Assembly (NCBI RefSeq): GCF_947495325.1
Contig: NZ_CANLYK010000001.1
Coordinates: 310,001-374,000, forward strand
Origin: an uncultured Allomuricauda sp.
Lineage (GTDB): Bacteria; Bacteroidota; Bacteroidia; Flavobacteriales; Flavobacteriaceae
Direction: 5' to 3'
DNA length: 64,000 nt
Shown here: piece by piece, positions 7,307-15,217 of the stretch
Numbering within the stretch: position 1 is the stretch's first letter
How the letters are laid out: each line of letters begins with the position of its first letter
The notes under the pieces: generated by a model
What the model was told of the DNA's origin: nothing
Seen by the model: the letters and a program-made list of their open reading frames with translations, nothing else
Databases searched by the model: none
Translations under genes and position numbers: made by a program

Positions 7307-9376
7307 ATGAAAACCGAATATAGCACTGGGCTTCGCCATTCTATTATTGGTGCCTTAAAAAACAAAAACTTGGTTTTTGTAGTCCTATTGGCATTGATAT
7401 TTCATGGGCAAAGTGCTGCCCAAGAACCAAAAGTAGACTTAATTATAGATTCTATACTGCCTGTACACCTAGAAGAGGTCATTGTAATTTCTTCTTACAA
7501 CAAGGCATTGGAACATAAGTCTCACCATAAACCCTTATCCACTTTAGATGAGTATCTGGAATCCTCAAAAAAAGTGAACATGATTAAAAGAGGAGCATAC
7601 GCCTGGGAGCCTGTTCTTAATGATATGAGTTCAGAGCGCCTATCTGTAACCATTGATGGTATGCGCATTTTTGGTGCATGTACAGACAAAATGGACCCCA
7701 TAACCTCTTATGTAGATGTTTCTAACCTCTCCGATGTTCATGTGGCATCTGGTCAACAGGGCGCGGAACAAGGAGCAACCATAGGGGGGGCTATTGATTT
7801 AAGGCTAGAGAAAAGTAACTTTAATCCAAAAGGATGGGTAGGTTCTATTGAGACTGGCGGCGAAACCAATAACGAAGCTCAAATTATAGGCGGCGAACTG
7901 AATTATTCCGATGAAGCCTTTTATGTTGATACTGATGTTATTTATAGAAATGCTGAAAATTATACTGCGGGTGGTGGTGAAGAGGTTGCATTCTCTCAAT
8001 TTGAAAAATACAATATATCCGCAAATGCAGGTTACAAAGTTTCAGATGATCAGCAACTATTGGCCAGTTTCATTTATGATGAAGCTAGGGATGTGGGTTA
8101 CCCTGCCCTACCTATGGACGTTTCCTTAGCCCAAGCGTTTATTGGCTCCATAAGCTGGAAACAATCCAACTTTATAGGTGATTTAAAAAACTGGGAAACC
8201 AAATTATATGCAAATTCCATAACGCATATTATGGATGATAGCCAAAGACCAGATGTGCCCATACGAATGGATATGCCTGGATGGAGTGATACCTACGGCT
8301 ACTACTCTCAAGCAGAACTTACACTGAACCGCCATAAATTTTTAATGAAATTGGATGGTTTCTACAATCGTTCCTTAGCCGAAATGACCATGTACCCCAA
8401 CAACCCCAATGAGCGGGAAATGTTCATGTTAACTTGGCCAGATGTACGCACAATAAATTCTGGGTTTTATGCCGAGGACGAAATCAGTCTCAAAGAAAGT
8501 TCTTTAAAACTTTCAACAAGATTGGCAGTACAAGGTTTCAATGTAGCAGACGAATTTGGGCTTAATAGTCTTAGAATTTTCTACCCTGAAATGAGTCAAA
8601 GACAGACTCGCTTTCTAAAGAGTGTTTCCGCAGCTTATCATAAAAAATTCAAAACACTCCATATAAACGGTGGACTATCCTATGGTGATCGCGCACCTTC
8701 TGTATCTGAAGGTTTTGGGTTTTATCTGTTCAACAGTTTTGACAACCATGATTATATAGGTGACCCGGATTTAAAAAATGAAAAGGCCATCGAAACCAAT
8801 GTCAAAGTATCATTGCCTCTTAAAAAAGTAAATATAGGTCTTGAGGCCAATTACTTTCATACTATGGATTTTATCATAGGAGAGGTAAATCCAGATTTGA
8901 GCGTTATGACCATTGGCGCCCAAGGAGTTAAAGTTTATAGGAACTTGGAGTATGCTGACCTATACAACATTTCTTTGGACACCAAATATGAAATTACCCC
9001 AGAATTCCTTTGGACAGGACTAATATCCTACCATAGGGGAACTGACCAAGATGGGCGAAATCTGCCCTTTATAAGTCCAATTGCCTATAACTCAATGGTG
9101 CAATACACTACTGGAAGTTTTTCTGGTTCTCTCACAATGCGCGGAGCAGCAGATCAAGTAAACTTCAATCCAGTCTTTGGGGAAGATCGTAGCAATGCTT
9201 ACACGGTTTTTTCAATGGCATTGGGCAAATCGTTTCCTGTAAATAATGATACTGTTTATGTAAAGGCAGGAGTTGAAAATATTTTTGACGAATTCTATTC
9301 CACATATTCAGATTGGAACAATATACCGCGTATGGGACGCAATTTTTTTATGACCGTTTCTTATGCAATCAATTAA
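7307..9376 (+). CDS. TonB-dependent outer-membrane copper receptor (OprC/NosA-like)
   Basis: This 689-residue protein has an N-terminal signal region, a plug domain (~55-170) and a 22-strand-type barrel ending in the typical aromatic/hydrophobic C-terminus (FFMTVSYAIN). The plug carries GACTDKMDP: Cys125 and Met129 form a CxxxM pair. A barrel loop has His307-Ile-Met309 (HxM). CxxxM plus HxM is the copper site described for Pseudomonas OprC, and NosA is its counterpart in N2O-respiring bacteria. The receptor sits between a Cys-motif protein and a Met/His-rich lipoprotein, next to nosZ, whose product needs many copper ions. Copper import is therefore well supported, although no experiment is at hand. 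No SusD partner is present. Confidence 0.88.
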   Translation: MKTEYSTGLRHSIIGALKNKNLVFVVLLALIFHGQSAAQEPKVDLIIDSILPVHLEEVIVISSYNKALEHKSHHKPLSTLDEYLESSKKVNMIKRGAYAWEPVLNDMSSERLSVTIDGMRIFGACTDKMDPITSYVDVSNLSDVHVASGQQGAEQGATIGGAIDLRLEKSNFNPKGWVGSIETGGETNNEAQIIGGELNYSDEAFYVDTDVIYRNAENYTAGGGEEVAFSQFEKYNISANAGYKVSDDQQLLASFIYDEARDVGYPALPMDVSLAQAFIGSISWKQSNFIGDLKNWETKLYANSITHIMDDSQRPDVPIRMDMPGWSDTYGYYSQAELTLNRHKFLMKLDGFYNRSLAEMTMYPNNPNEREMFMLTWPDVRTINSGFYAEDEISLKESSLKLSTRLAVQGFNVADEFGLNSLRIFYPEMSQRQTRFLKSVSAAYHKKFKTLHINGGLSYGDRAPSVSEGFGFYLFNSFDNHDYIGDPDLKNEKAIETNVKVSLPLKKVNIGLEANYFHTMDFIIGEVNPDLSVMTIGAQGVKVYRNLEYADLYNISLDTKYEITPEFLWTGLISYHRGTDQDGRNLPFISPIAYNSMVQYTTGSFSGSLTMRGAADQVNFNPVFGEDRSNAYTVFSMALGKSFPVNNDTVYVKAGVENIFDEFYSTYSDWNNIPRMGRNFFMTVSYAIN

Positions 9377-9414
9377 AATCAAAAACAATAATCATACTTT
9401 AAATTATAATAGAA

Positions 9415-10269
9415 ATGAAAACAATTAAATTTTTCTTAGTCGCACTAATACTTTCAATGACTTTTAGTTCATGTTCGGATAATAATGATGATTCAATTAT
9501 TATATCAGAAAATCCATTGGAAGATTTTAATATGTTGACCAGTTTTAAAGCCAACAATCATAGTGTAGAAATTTATTCTGAACAACAACAGTTTTCCGTA
9601 GGTTACAACGAACTATTCTTCCGAATTAAGGACGATGCTTCTGATAGCTATATCAAAAATGCCGATGTTTCTTGGAAACCCGTAATGCACATGACCTCAA
9701 TGATGCACTCTTGCCCAAATTCTACGGTCTCAAAAACCAATGATGCCTCAGTTTACACAGGTTATACTGTATTTCAAATGCCTGGAAATGCTGATGAATA
9801 TTGGGAGCTCACCTTAGAATATACCGTTGAAGGACAAACTTACAATGCAACAGAACGCATAGAAGTCAATGCCCCCGCCGATGGTAAAAAGACAGTAAAC
9901 GTATTTATGGGAAGTGATGATACAAGATATGTTTTGGCCATGATGCCCATGACACCAGAAGTTGCGGTTAATGATTTTTCAGCCATGCTCTTCAAAATGG
10001 AAAACATGATGTCATTCCCAGCTGTGGAAAATTACAAAGTACATATTGATCCAAGAATGCCTGGCATGGGCAACCATAGTTCACCAAATAATGAAGATCT
10101 AACCTTTGACACATCTTCAAATATGTACACGGGAAAATTGTCATTAACCATGACAGGGTACTGGAAAATAAATCTGAAAGTAGAAAATGAAACTGAAGAG
10201 ATTTTAAAAGGAGAAGATATTACAGAAGAAAATGAAAGCAGTAGTCTGTTTTTTGAGATAGAATTTTAA
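9415..10269 (+). CDS. Met/His-rich lipoprotein, probable copper-binding partner of the TonB receptor
   Basis: This 284-residue lipoprotein has signal peptide and lipobox FSSC (Cys20), followed by SDNNDD, an acidic tail resembling lipoprotein surface-export signals of Bacteroidota. Two similar beta-rich halves each hold a Met/His cluster: MHMTSMMHSCP (residues 91-101) and PRMPGMGNH (213-221). The first resembles YtkA-like domains found near copper proteins. It lies 38 bp behind the copper-type receptor and is followed by a strong terminator, so it closes the copper-capture unit. A copper-binding role is inferred from composition and context; I do not recognise a named family for the whole length. 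Confidence 0.75.
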   Translation: MKTIKFFLVALILSMTFSSCSDNNDDSIIISENPLEDFNMLTSFKANNHSVEIYSEQQQFSVGYNELFFRIKDDASDSYIKNADVSWKPVMHMTSMMHSCPNSTVSKTNDASVYTGYTVFQMPGNADEYWELTLEYTVEGQTYNATERIEVNAPADGKKTVNVFMGSDDTRYVLAMMPMTPEVAVNDFSAMLFKMENMMSFPAVENYKVHIDPRMPGMGNHSSPNNEDLTFDTSSNMYTGKLSLTMTGYWKINLKVENETEEILKGEDITEENESSSLFFEIEF

Positions 10270-10298
10270 AATATAGTTCCGTTTTATTGTTTGTTTTA

Positions 10299-10329
10299 AA
10301 AAGGCCATCCCACAAAGGATGGTCTTTTT
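10299..10329 (+). terminator. Intrinsic terminator of the copper-capture unit
   Basis: The arms AAGGCCATCC and GGATGGTCTT (one G-T pair) enclose the loop CACAAA and run into TTTTT. The near-symmetric A/T flanks allow it to work in both directions, so it may also end the convergent Rrf2 gene. Confidence 0.85.
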
Positions 10330-10339
10330 GCATGTGAAA

Positions 10340-10771
10340 TCAAAGTGGTAGAAAAGACTTTCCCATCTTGATATTCTTTACTAAATCCCCAACGGTGTTT
10401 TGCTCTAAGTTCTTTACAAAATTAACCTTGGTATTGCCTACAAGATCATGCATTGGACATGGGTGCTCTGCATTACATTCTTGTAAGCTAAGCATACAAG
10501 AAGTTAGCCTGTTATCGCCATCAATTACTTGTATGATTTTCATCAAAGGTGTTTTGATATTTTCATCTGAAAGATAAAATCCGCCTCCTGGACCCCTAAC
10601 CGAAGAGACTATATTATGCTTAGAAAGCTCTTGTAAAATTTTAGATAAATATGCTTTTGGAATATTTGTTGGCCTGCTAATATCCTTTGCCAAAATTTTA
10701 TGGTCTTCGGAAGAATTCACAGCAAGATATAGGACTGCCTTAACTGCATATTTAGAGGAGTTAGATATCAT
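10340..10771 (-). CDS. Rrf2-family transcriptional regulator (probable Fe-S sensor)
   Basis: This 143-residue winged-helix regulator begins MISNSSKYAVKA at the ATG; a TTG three codons upstream is an alternative. The DNA-binding part includes the typical YLSKILQEL and GPGGGFYL. Three Cys (92, 99 and 105 from this start) lie in the segment with CNAEHPCP, matching the Fe-S-ligating cysteine triad region of IscR and NsrR. It is divergent from the cytochrome c/nosZ operon, so it is a good candidate regulator of the nos genes that senses NO, oxygen or iron status. Which signal it reads cannot be told. It could equally be an NsrR-like repressor or an activator. Confidence 0.9.
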   Translation of the reverse strand: MISNSSKYAVKAVLYLAVNSSEDHKILAKDISRPTNIPKAYLSKILQELSKHNIVSSVRGPGGGFYLSDENIKTPLMKIIQVIDGDNRLTSCMLSLQECNAEHPCPMHDLVGNTKVNFVKNLEQNTVGDLVKNIKMGKSFLPL

Positions 10772-10802
10772 GATAAACAAGTTTTAAAACCAATATAAAG
10801 AT

Positions 10803-10869
10803 TAAAAGACATTTTTATCCTTTATATGACAATTATCATGTTTTATGCAATGACTCCAACCTAATTTTG
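10803..10869 (+). promoter_or_regulatory. Promoter module B, cytochrome c/nosZ operon
   Basis: This is the second copy of the module at 6761-6827. It contains AAAAGACATTTTTATCCTT, the palindrome TGACAATTATCA (10827-10838) and -7 box TAATTTTG (10862-10869), with the same 35-bp palindrome-to-box distance. The first gene starts at 10894, giving a leader of about 20 bases. The module lies in the divergent gap with the Rrf2 gene, so its upstream element may also be an operator for that regulator (inference). Confidence 0.68.
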
Positions 10870-10893
10870 AGCATTTAATAAAAATACCCTTAT

Positions 10894-11400
10894 ATGAAAA
10901 TCAATATCGTATTATCAGCATTAATGTTTTCCGTACTGCTCGTAGGATGTGGTGGTAAAGAAGAAAAAAAGACAGATGGTTTTAGTGTGGATCGCAAAAA
11001 ATCAACCGAAAAACCGGTAGAAACTCCAGCGGCTGATAATGAAGTTCCAGCTTCACAGAGGATTACGCTAGATGAAAAAGGGGTAGGACAAATAAAATCC
11101 ATTACGCTTGATCCTGAAATTGATATGGAAATGGCCTCCACGGGAGAAGCTATATACAATACCAACTGTACCGCTTGTCACAAATTGGACAAAAGGTTCA
11201 TTGGTCCATCCCCAAGGGGAATTATGGAAAGAAGAAGCCCGGAGTGGATTATGAACATGATTCTTGATCCCAAACTGATGACTGAACAAGATCGTTGCGC
11301 TAAAGATTTATTGATTGAATTTAATGGAGCTGCAATGGCCAATCAGAATTTAACCGTGGAGGAAACCCGCGCTATCCTAGAATATTTTAGAACATTATAA
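10894..11400 (+). CDS. Lipid-anchored monoheme cytochrome c of the nos operon
   Basis: This 168-residue lipoprotein has lipobox LVGC (Cys19), a charged Pro-rich linker to about residue 75, and one class I cytochrome c domain. The heme motif is CTACH (Cys92, Cys95, His96), and a distal Met is likely at 148 in AAMANQ. It is the first gene of the nosZ operon, 12 bp before the fasciclin gene. By position it is the probable electron donor to NosZ, delivering electrons from the quinol pool via a bc1/alternative complex not encoded here. Heme attachment would need the System II synthase CcsBA at 59.5 kb. Confidence 0.9.
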   Translation: MKINIVLSALMFSVLLVGCGGKEEKKTDGFSVDRKKSTEKPVETPAADNEVPASQRITLDEKGVGQIKSITLDPEIDMEMASTGEAIYNTNCTACHKLDKRFIGPSPRGIMERRSPEWIMNMILDPKLMTEQDRCAKDLLIEFNGAAMANQNLTVEETRAILEYFRTL

Positions 11401-11412
11401 ACTCTAACAAAT

Positions 11413-11997
11413 ATGAAAACAGCCAATCTAAAATTTGTATTCGGCGCCGTTTTAGCACTATTAATGACTTTCGGATGTAAAAACGAGCCCAAAACTGATA
11501 ATTCTACTGTATCCAATACCACAATAAATGATACAGAAGCTAACAAAGAAAAAGGTCAAGCCTTTATTGAAGACGATGGGTCAACACCCAATGTATTGCA
11601 AATAGCAATTGGTTCACCTGACCACACTACTCTTGTAGCGGCTGTGCAAGCCGCAAACCTGGAAAATGCACTTGTAAATGCTGGACCGCTTATGGTTTTT
11701 GCCCCAACCAATGCTGCCTTTGATGCTTTGCCAGAAGGTACAGTTGAAAATTTGTTGAAACCAGAAAACAAAGATGCTTTGGCCAATATCCTTAAACATC
11801 ATGTTACCGCAGGTAACTACTCTAAGGATTTTCTTAAAAAGTTTAAAAAATTAGGCCAGGCCAATGATCAGAATACCACTGTAGAAGTAAAAGGTGAAGA
11901 TGTATATGTAGGAGGTGCCAAGATTATAGCCAGTGTCCCCGCAGGAAATGGCATTGTACATGTTGTGGACAAAGTGATTCTTCCACCTTCAGAGTAA
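11413..11997 (+). CDS. Fasciclin (FAS1) domain lipoprotein in the nos operon
   Basis: This 194-residue lipoprotein has lipobox TFGC (Cys22), an Asn/Thr-rich linker, then a single FAS1 domain (~58-192). The family landmarks are FAPTNAAFDALP and a closing GNGIVHVVDKVILP. FAS1 domains mediate protein-protein or surface contacts and have no known redox role. The placement between the cytochrome c and nosZ, with gaps of 12 and 40 bp, suggests a scaffold or maturation helper for NosZ; that is inference. The domain call is secure. Confidence 0.9.
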   Translation: MKTANLKFVFGAVLALLMTFGCKNEPKTDNSTVSNTTINDTEANKEKGQAFIEDDGSTPNVLQIAIGSPDHTTLVAAVQAANLENALVNAGPLMVFAPTNAAFDALPEGTVENLLKPENKDALANILKHHVTAGNYSKDFLKKFKKLGQANDQNTTVEVKGEDVYVGGAKIIASVPAGNGIVHVVDKVILPPSE

Positions 11998-12037
11998 ATC
12001 GATAATCAAAATAAGAACAAACAATAAACAGTAAAAA

Positions 12038-13999
12038 ATGAAAAAGTATAAACATTATGTATTCGCACTTCTTGGAGTGAGTCTATTGCTCGCAGGGTGC
12101 GGAAATCAAACTGGTAAAAGCTCCTCAAATGGCGCGCTATCTTCCAGTGCGGCAGAAAAAGTATACGTAGCTCCGGGAGAACAAGATGAATATTACGCAT
12201 TCCTATCAGGTGGTTATAGTGGAAACCTAACCGTGTATGGTCTACCTTCAGGTAGAATGTTCAAGGAAATTCCTGTTTTTTCGCAATTCCCAACCTCAGG
12301 GTACGGATATTCCGAAGAAACCAAACCTATGTTAAATACTTCCTTTGGATTTGTGCCATGGGATGATGCCCACCACCCTGATATCTCTCAGACCAACGGA
12401 GAACTGGATGGTAGATGGATTTTTATCAATGGTAACAATACCCCGAGAATTGCGCGGATTAGCCTCAGCACCTTCGAAACTGAAGAAATTATAGAGGTCC
12501 CCAATAGTGCAGGTAACCATAGTTCTTCATTTATTACGGAAAACACAGAATATGTAGTCGCGGGAACACGGTTTTCAGTACCCGTTCCGCAACGCGATAT
12601 GCCTATAAACGAATACAAAGGAAACTTTAAAGGGGCATTGTCATTTATCAGTGTTGCACCTGAAAATGGAAGATTGAATCTTGAATTTCAGGTATTAATG
12701 CCAGGGTTTAACTATGACCTTTCTCACCCTGGTAGAGGGAAATCGCATGGATGGTTCTTCTTCACCACATATAATACTGAGGAAGCCAATTCTTTAATGG
12801 AAGTGAATTCTTCGCAAAACGATAAAGATTTTATTGCTGCGATCAATTGGAAAAAGATAGAAGAGTACGTAAAAAATGGTGGTGGTACCAAAATGCCTGC
12901 CAACTATGCGCATAACGTTTATGACGAACACACCCATACCGGTACTTCTACCATGAAAAAAGAAGTGCTGACTGTAGATCCTACCGAAGTTCCTGGTGCA
13001 GTTTTCTTTTTACCAACACCAAAATCGCCACATGGTTGTGATGTAGACCCAACGGGACAATATATTATCGGAAATGGAAAACTATCTGCAGACCTTACCG
13101 TACATTCATTTGATAAAATGATAGCAGCCATTGAAGGTGAAAAATTTGATGGAGAAGCTTATGGCATTCCAATTCTTAAGTTTGAGGATGTTTTGGCTGG
13201 AACCGTAAAAAGCGGTGGATTAGGCCCACTGCACACCGAGTTTGATGCAAACGGAAATGCTTATACCACTTTCTTTATTTCATCTGAAGTAGTAAAATGG
13301 AAACTGGGTACATGGGAAGTTATCGACCGTAAACCTACATTCTATTCCGTAGGGCATTTAATGATTCCTGGTGGAAATTCAAGAAAGCCATTTGGTAAGT
13401 ATGTAGTGGCCATGAACAAGATTACCAAGGACCGTTACTTGCCTACCGGGCCAGAGATGGAACACTCGGCACAGATTTATGACATTTCTGGTGAAAAAAT
13501 GGAATTGATCTATGATTTCCCCACACATGGCGAGCCGCATTATGCTGCCGGTTGCCCCGCAGAACTATTGGCACCCAAATCCAAGAAAATTTATAGACTG
13601 TCAGAAAACAAACATGAATTTGCGACTATTAGTCCAAATGATGCTCGTGTAGAGCGCAATGGCAAAGAGGTTCATATTTATATGTCTACCATTCGTAGTC
13701 ACTTTACCCCAGATAATATTGAAGGTATAAAAGTGGGAGATAAGGTATACTTCCATATCACCAATCACGAACAAGATTTTGATGTGCCCCATGGCTTCTC
13801 AATTATAGGTCAGAATACATCAGAGCTATTGGTAATGCCGGGTCAGACCAAAACCTCTATTTGGGAACCCAAAAAAGTTGGTGTATGGCCATTTTACTGT
13901 ACGGATTTCTGTTCAGCGCTACACCAAGAAATGCAGGGGTATGTAAGAGTATCTCCAGCCAACTCTAATATTGAGCTCTCTTGGTCTTTGGGTGAATAA
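12038..13999 (+). CDS. nosZ: Nitrous oxide reductase, Sec-dependent (clade II), lipoprotein form
   Basis: This 653-residue copper enzyme reduces N2O to N2 in the periplasm. The N-terminus is a Sec lipoprotein signal with lipobox LAGC (Cys21), not the twin-arginine signal of clade I enzymes. The seven-bladed propeller holds CuZ-type His residues, including DAHHPD (His112, His113), SHGW (His237) and PHGCDVDP (His332). The C-terminal cupredoxin domain ends in the CuA motif CTDFCSALHQEM (Cys621, Cys625, His629, Met632), with a further His in DVPHGF. All recognised metal ligands appear intact, so the enzyme should be active. It is preceded by cytochrome c and FAS1 genes and followed by assembly genes. 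Confidence 0.97.
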   Translation: MKKYKHYVFALLGVSLLLAGCGNQTGKSSSNGALSSSAAEKVYVAPGEQDEYYAFLSGGYSGNLTVYGLPSGRMFKEIPVFSQFPTSGYGYSEETKPMLNTSFGFVPWDDAHHPDISQTNGELDGRWIFINGNNTPRIARISLSTFETEEIIEVPNSAGNHSSSFITENTEYVVAGTRFSVPVPQRDMPINEYKGNFKGALSFISVAPENGRLNLEFQVLMPGFNYDLSHPGRGKSHGWFFFTTYNTEEANSLMEVNSSQNDKDFIAAINWKKIEEYVKNGGGTKMPANYAHNVYDEHTHTGTSTMKKEVLTVDPTEVPGAVFFLPTPKSPHGCDVDPTGQYIIGNGKLSADLTVHSFDKMIAAIEGEKFDGEAYGIPILKFEDVLAGTVKSGGLGPLHTEFDANGNAYTTFFISSEVVKWKLGTWEVIDRKPTFYSVGHLMIPGGNSRKPFGKYVVAMNKITKDRYLPTGPEMEHSAQIYDISGEKMELIYDFPTHGEPHYAAGCPAELLAPKSKKIYRLSENKHEFATISPNDARVERNGKEVHIYMSTIRSHFTPDNIEGIKVGDKVYFHITNHEQDFDVPHGFSIIGQNTSELLVMPGQTKTSIWEPKKVGVWPFYCTDFCSALHQEMQGYVRVSPANSNIELSWSLGE

Positions 14000-14028
14000 G
14001 GAATTATAGATTTATTTTTTTCAAGCTT

Positions 14029-14065
14029 GAAGCGGGCAGTGCTGGAAGGTCTGTCCGCTTCTTTT
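14029..14065 (+). terminator. Hairpin between nosZ and the assembly genes
   Basis: The arms GAAGCGGGCAG (14029-14039) and CTGTCCGCTTC (14051-14061) form an 11-bp stem with one G-T pair and an 11-base loop, followed by TTTT. The short T-run suggests partial termination or 3'-end protection, which would give more nosZ message than assembly-gene message. Confidence 0.6.
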
Positions 14066-14127
14066 ACAAATTAGAACAATCAATCAAAACTAATTTCAAT
14101 TTGTAAATAATTTAAAAGTTTTTAAAG

Positions 14128-14748
14128 ATGAAAAAAGCAAGTATCCTTATGATCGTTGGCCCTTTGTTTCTTTTAGGGTTGTATGCGTTCCCCTTATGGA
14201 ATATTATGTTGGGTGCTCCTCAATATCCTGAACCTTTAGGAATGAATATCCATATTGATGGGATTCGTGATGTTAACGAGTTTGATTTGCAAAATATAGA
14301 TGGCCTTAACCACTATATAGGCATGCGAAAATTACCAAAACCGGAAGAAATGTGGGAGTTTAGCACTTTTCCTATTATTATTGGCGGGATGGTTTTTTTG
14401 GGTGTATTGATAGGCTTGCTGGGATATTTTAAGAAAGTAAGCTATATATGGTTTATGGGTTGGTTCGTTGTTATGTCCATTTTAGGAGTTCTGGGCATGT
14501 ACGATTTTAATGCGTGGATGATAGATTACGGAACCAATCTAGATCCCAATGCCATCATGAAGCTTTCAAACCCAGATGGCACACCAATGAGTTACAAACC
14601 ACCACTATTTGGGCACGCTAAGATGTTAAATTTTGATGTTACCTCGTTGCCATCAACAGGAGCTTGGATGATGTTCACAGGAATGATGTTGATTTTGGCA
14701 GCCTTTTTTATGGGCAGGAAAACAAGTAAAAAAACTAAAACCCTTTAG
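14128..14748 (+). CDS. Conserved membrane protein of clade II nos clusters
   Basis: This 206-residue integral membrane protein has helices at about 5-30, 83-105, 108-128 and 182-200. A periplasmic loop after the first helix and a second loop (~130-180) contains the Met/His-bearing PPLFGHAKMLNF. Clade II nos operons commonly have a membrane protein of unknown function between nosZ and the assembly genes, sometimes named NosB; I cannot confirm equivalence by reading alone. It is 4 bp from nosL. A role in electron transfer or copper delivery to NosZ is possible but unproven. Confidence 0.78.
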   Translation: MKKASILMIVGPLFLLGLYAFPLWNIMLGAPQYPEPLGMNIHIDGIRDVNEFDLQNIDGLNHYIGMRKLPKPEEMWEFSTFPIIIGGMVFLGVLIGLLGYFKKVSYIWFMGWFVVMSILGVLGMYDFNAWMIDYGTNLDPNAIMKLSNPDGTPMSYKPPLFGHAKMLNFDVTSLPSTGAWMMFTGMMLILAAFFMGRKTSKKTKTL

Positions 14749-14752
14749 ACTT

Positions 14753-15217
14753 ATGAAAGGTAAACACATCAATTTAAGTCTTATTTTAATACTTCTAATT
14801 GCATCTTGTACAATATCGCCAAAGCCCATAAACTACGGTAGCGATGGATGTCATTTTTGCAGTATGACCATTGTGGATAAGCAACATGCCGCCCAATTTG
14901 TAACAGAAAAAGGCAAAGCCTTTAAGTTTGATGCTGCAGAGTGTATGATGAATCATTTAAAAGAAATTGATGTAGAAACTGTCTCTCTATTTTTGGTCAA
15001 TGATTACCATTCTCCAGGAGATTTGATTGATGCCACAAAGGCTACTTATCTAATTAGCAAGAATATTCCCAGTCCAATGGGTGAATACTTAACAGCTTTC
15101 GAATCCAAAGAGGTAGCAGAAAAAGCTAGGGAACAACATGAAGGTAAACTTTTTACTTGGATAGAATTGAGCAACCGGTTTAATGTTGGAGTTGCTGATA
15201 AAATAAGTCTAAAATGA
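14753..15217 (+). CDS. nosL: NosL copper-delivery lipoprotein
   Basis: This 154-residue lipoprotein has lipobox IASC (Cys19). The characteristic NosL copper site is CHFCSM (Cys33, Cys36, Met38), followed by the family segment KFDAAECMM. NosL hands Cu(I) to apo-NosZ during CuZ assembly, together with NosDFY. It lies 4 bp after the membrane protein and overlaps the following flavin-type gene by 4 bp (ATGA), indicating one transcript and coupled translation. Confidence 0.94.
   Translation: MKGKHINLSLILILLIASCTISPKPINYGSDGCHFCSMTIVDKQHAAQFVTEKGKAFKFDAAECMMNHLKEIDVETVSLFLVNDYHSPGDLIDATKATYLISKNIPSPMGEYLTAFESKEVAEKAREQHEGKLFTWIELSNRFNVGVADKISLK

Noticed and set aside
11556-11802. Antisense frames opposite the fasciclin gene
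   Set aside because: The FAS1 domain on the plus strand is clear and these are shadow frames.
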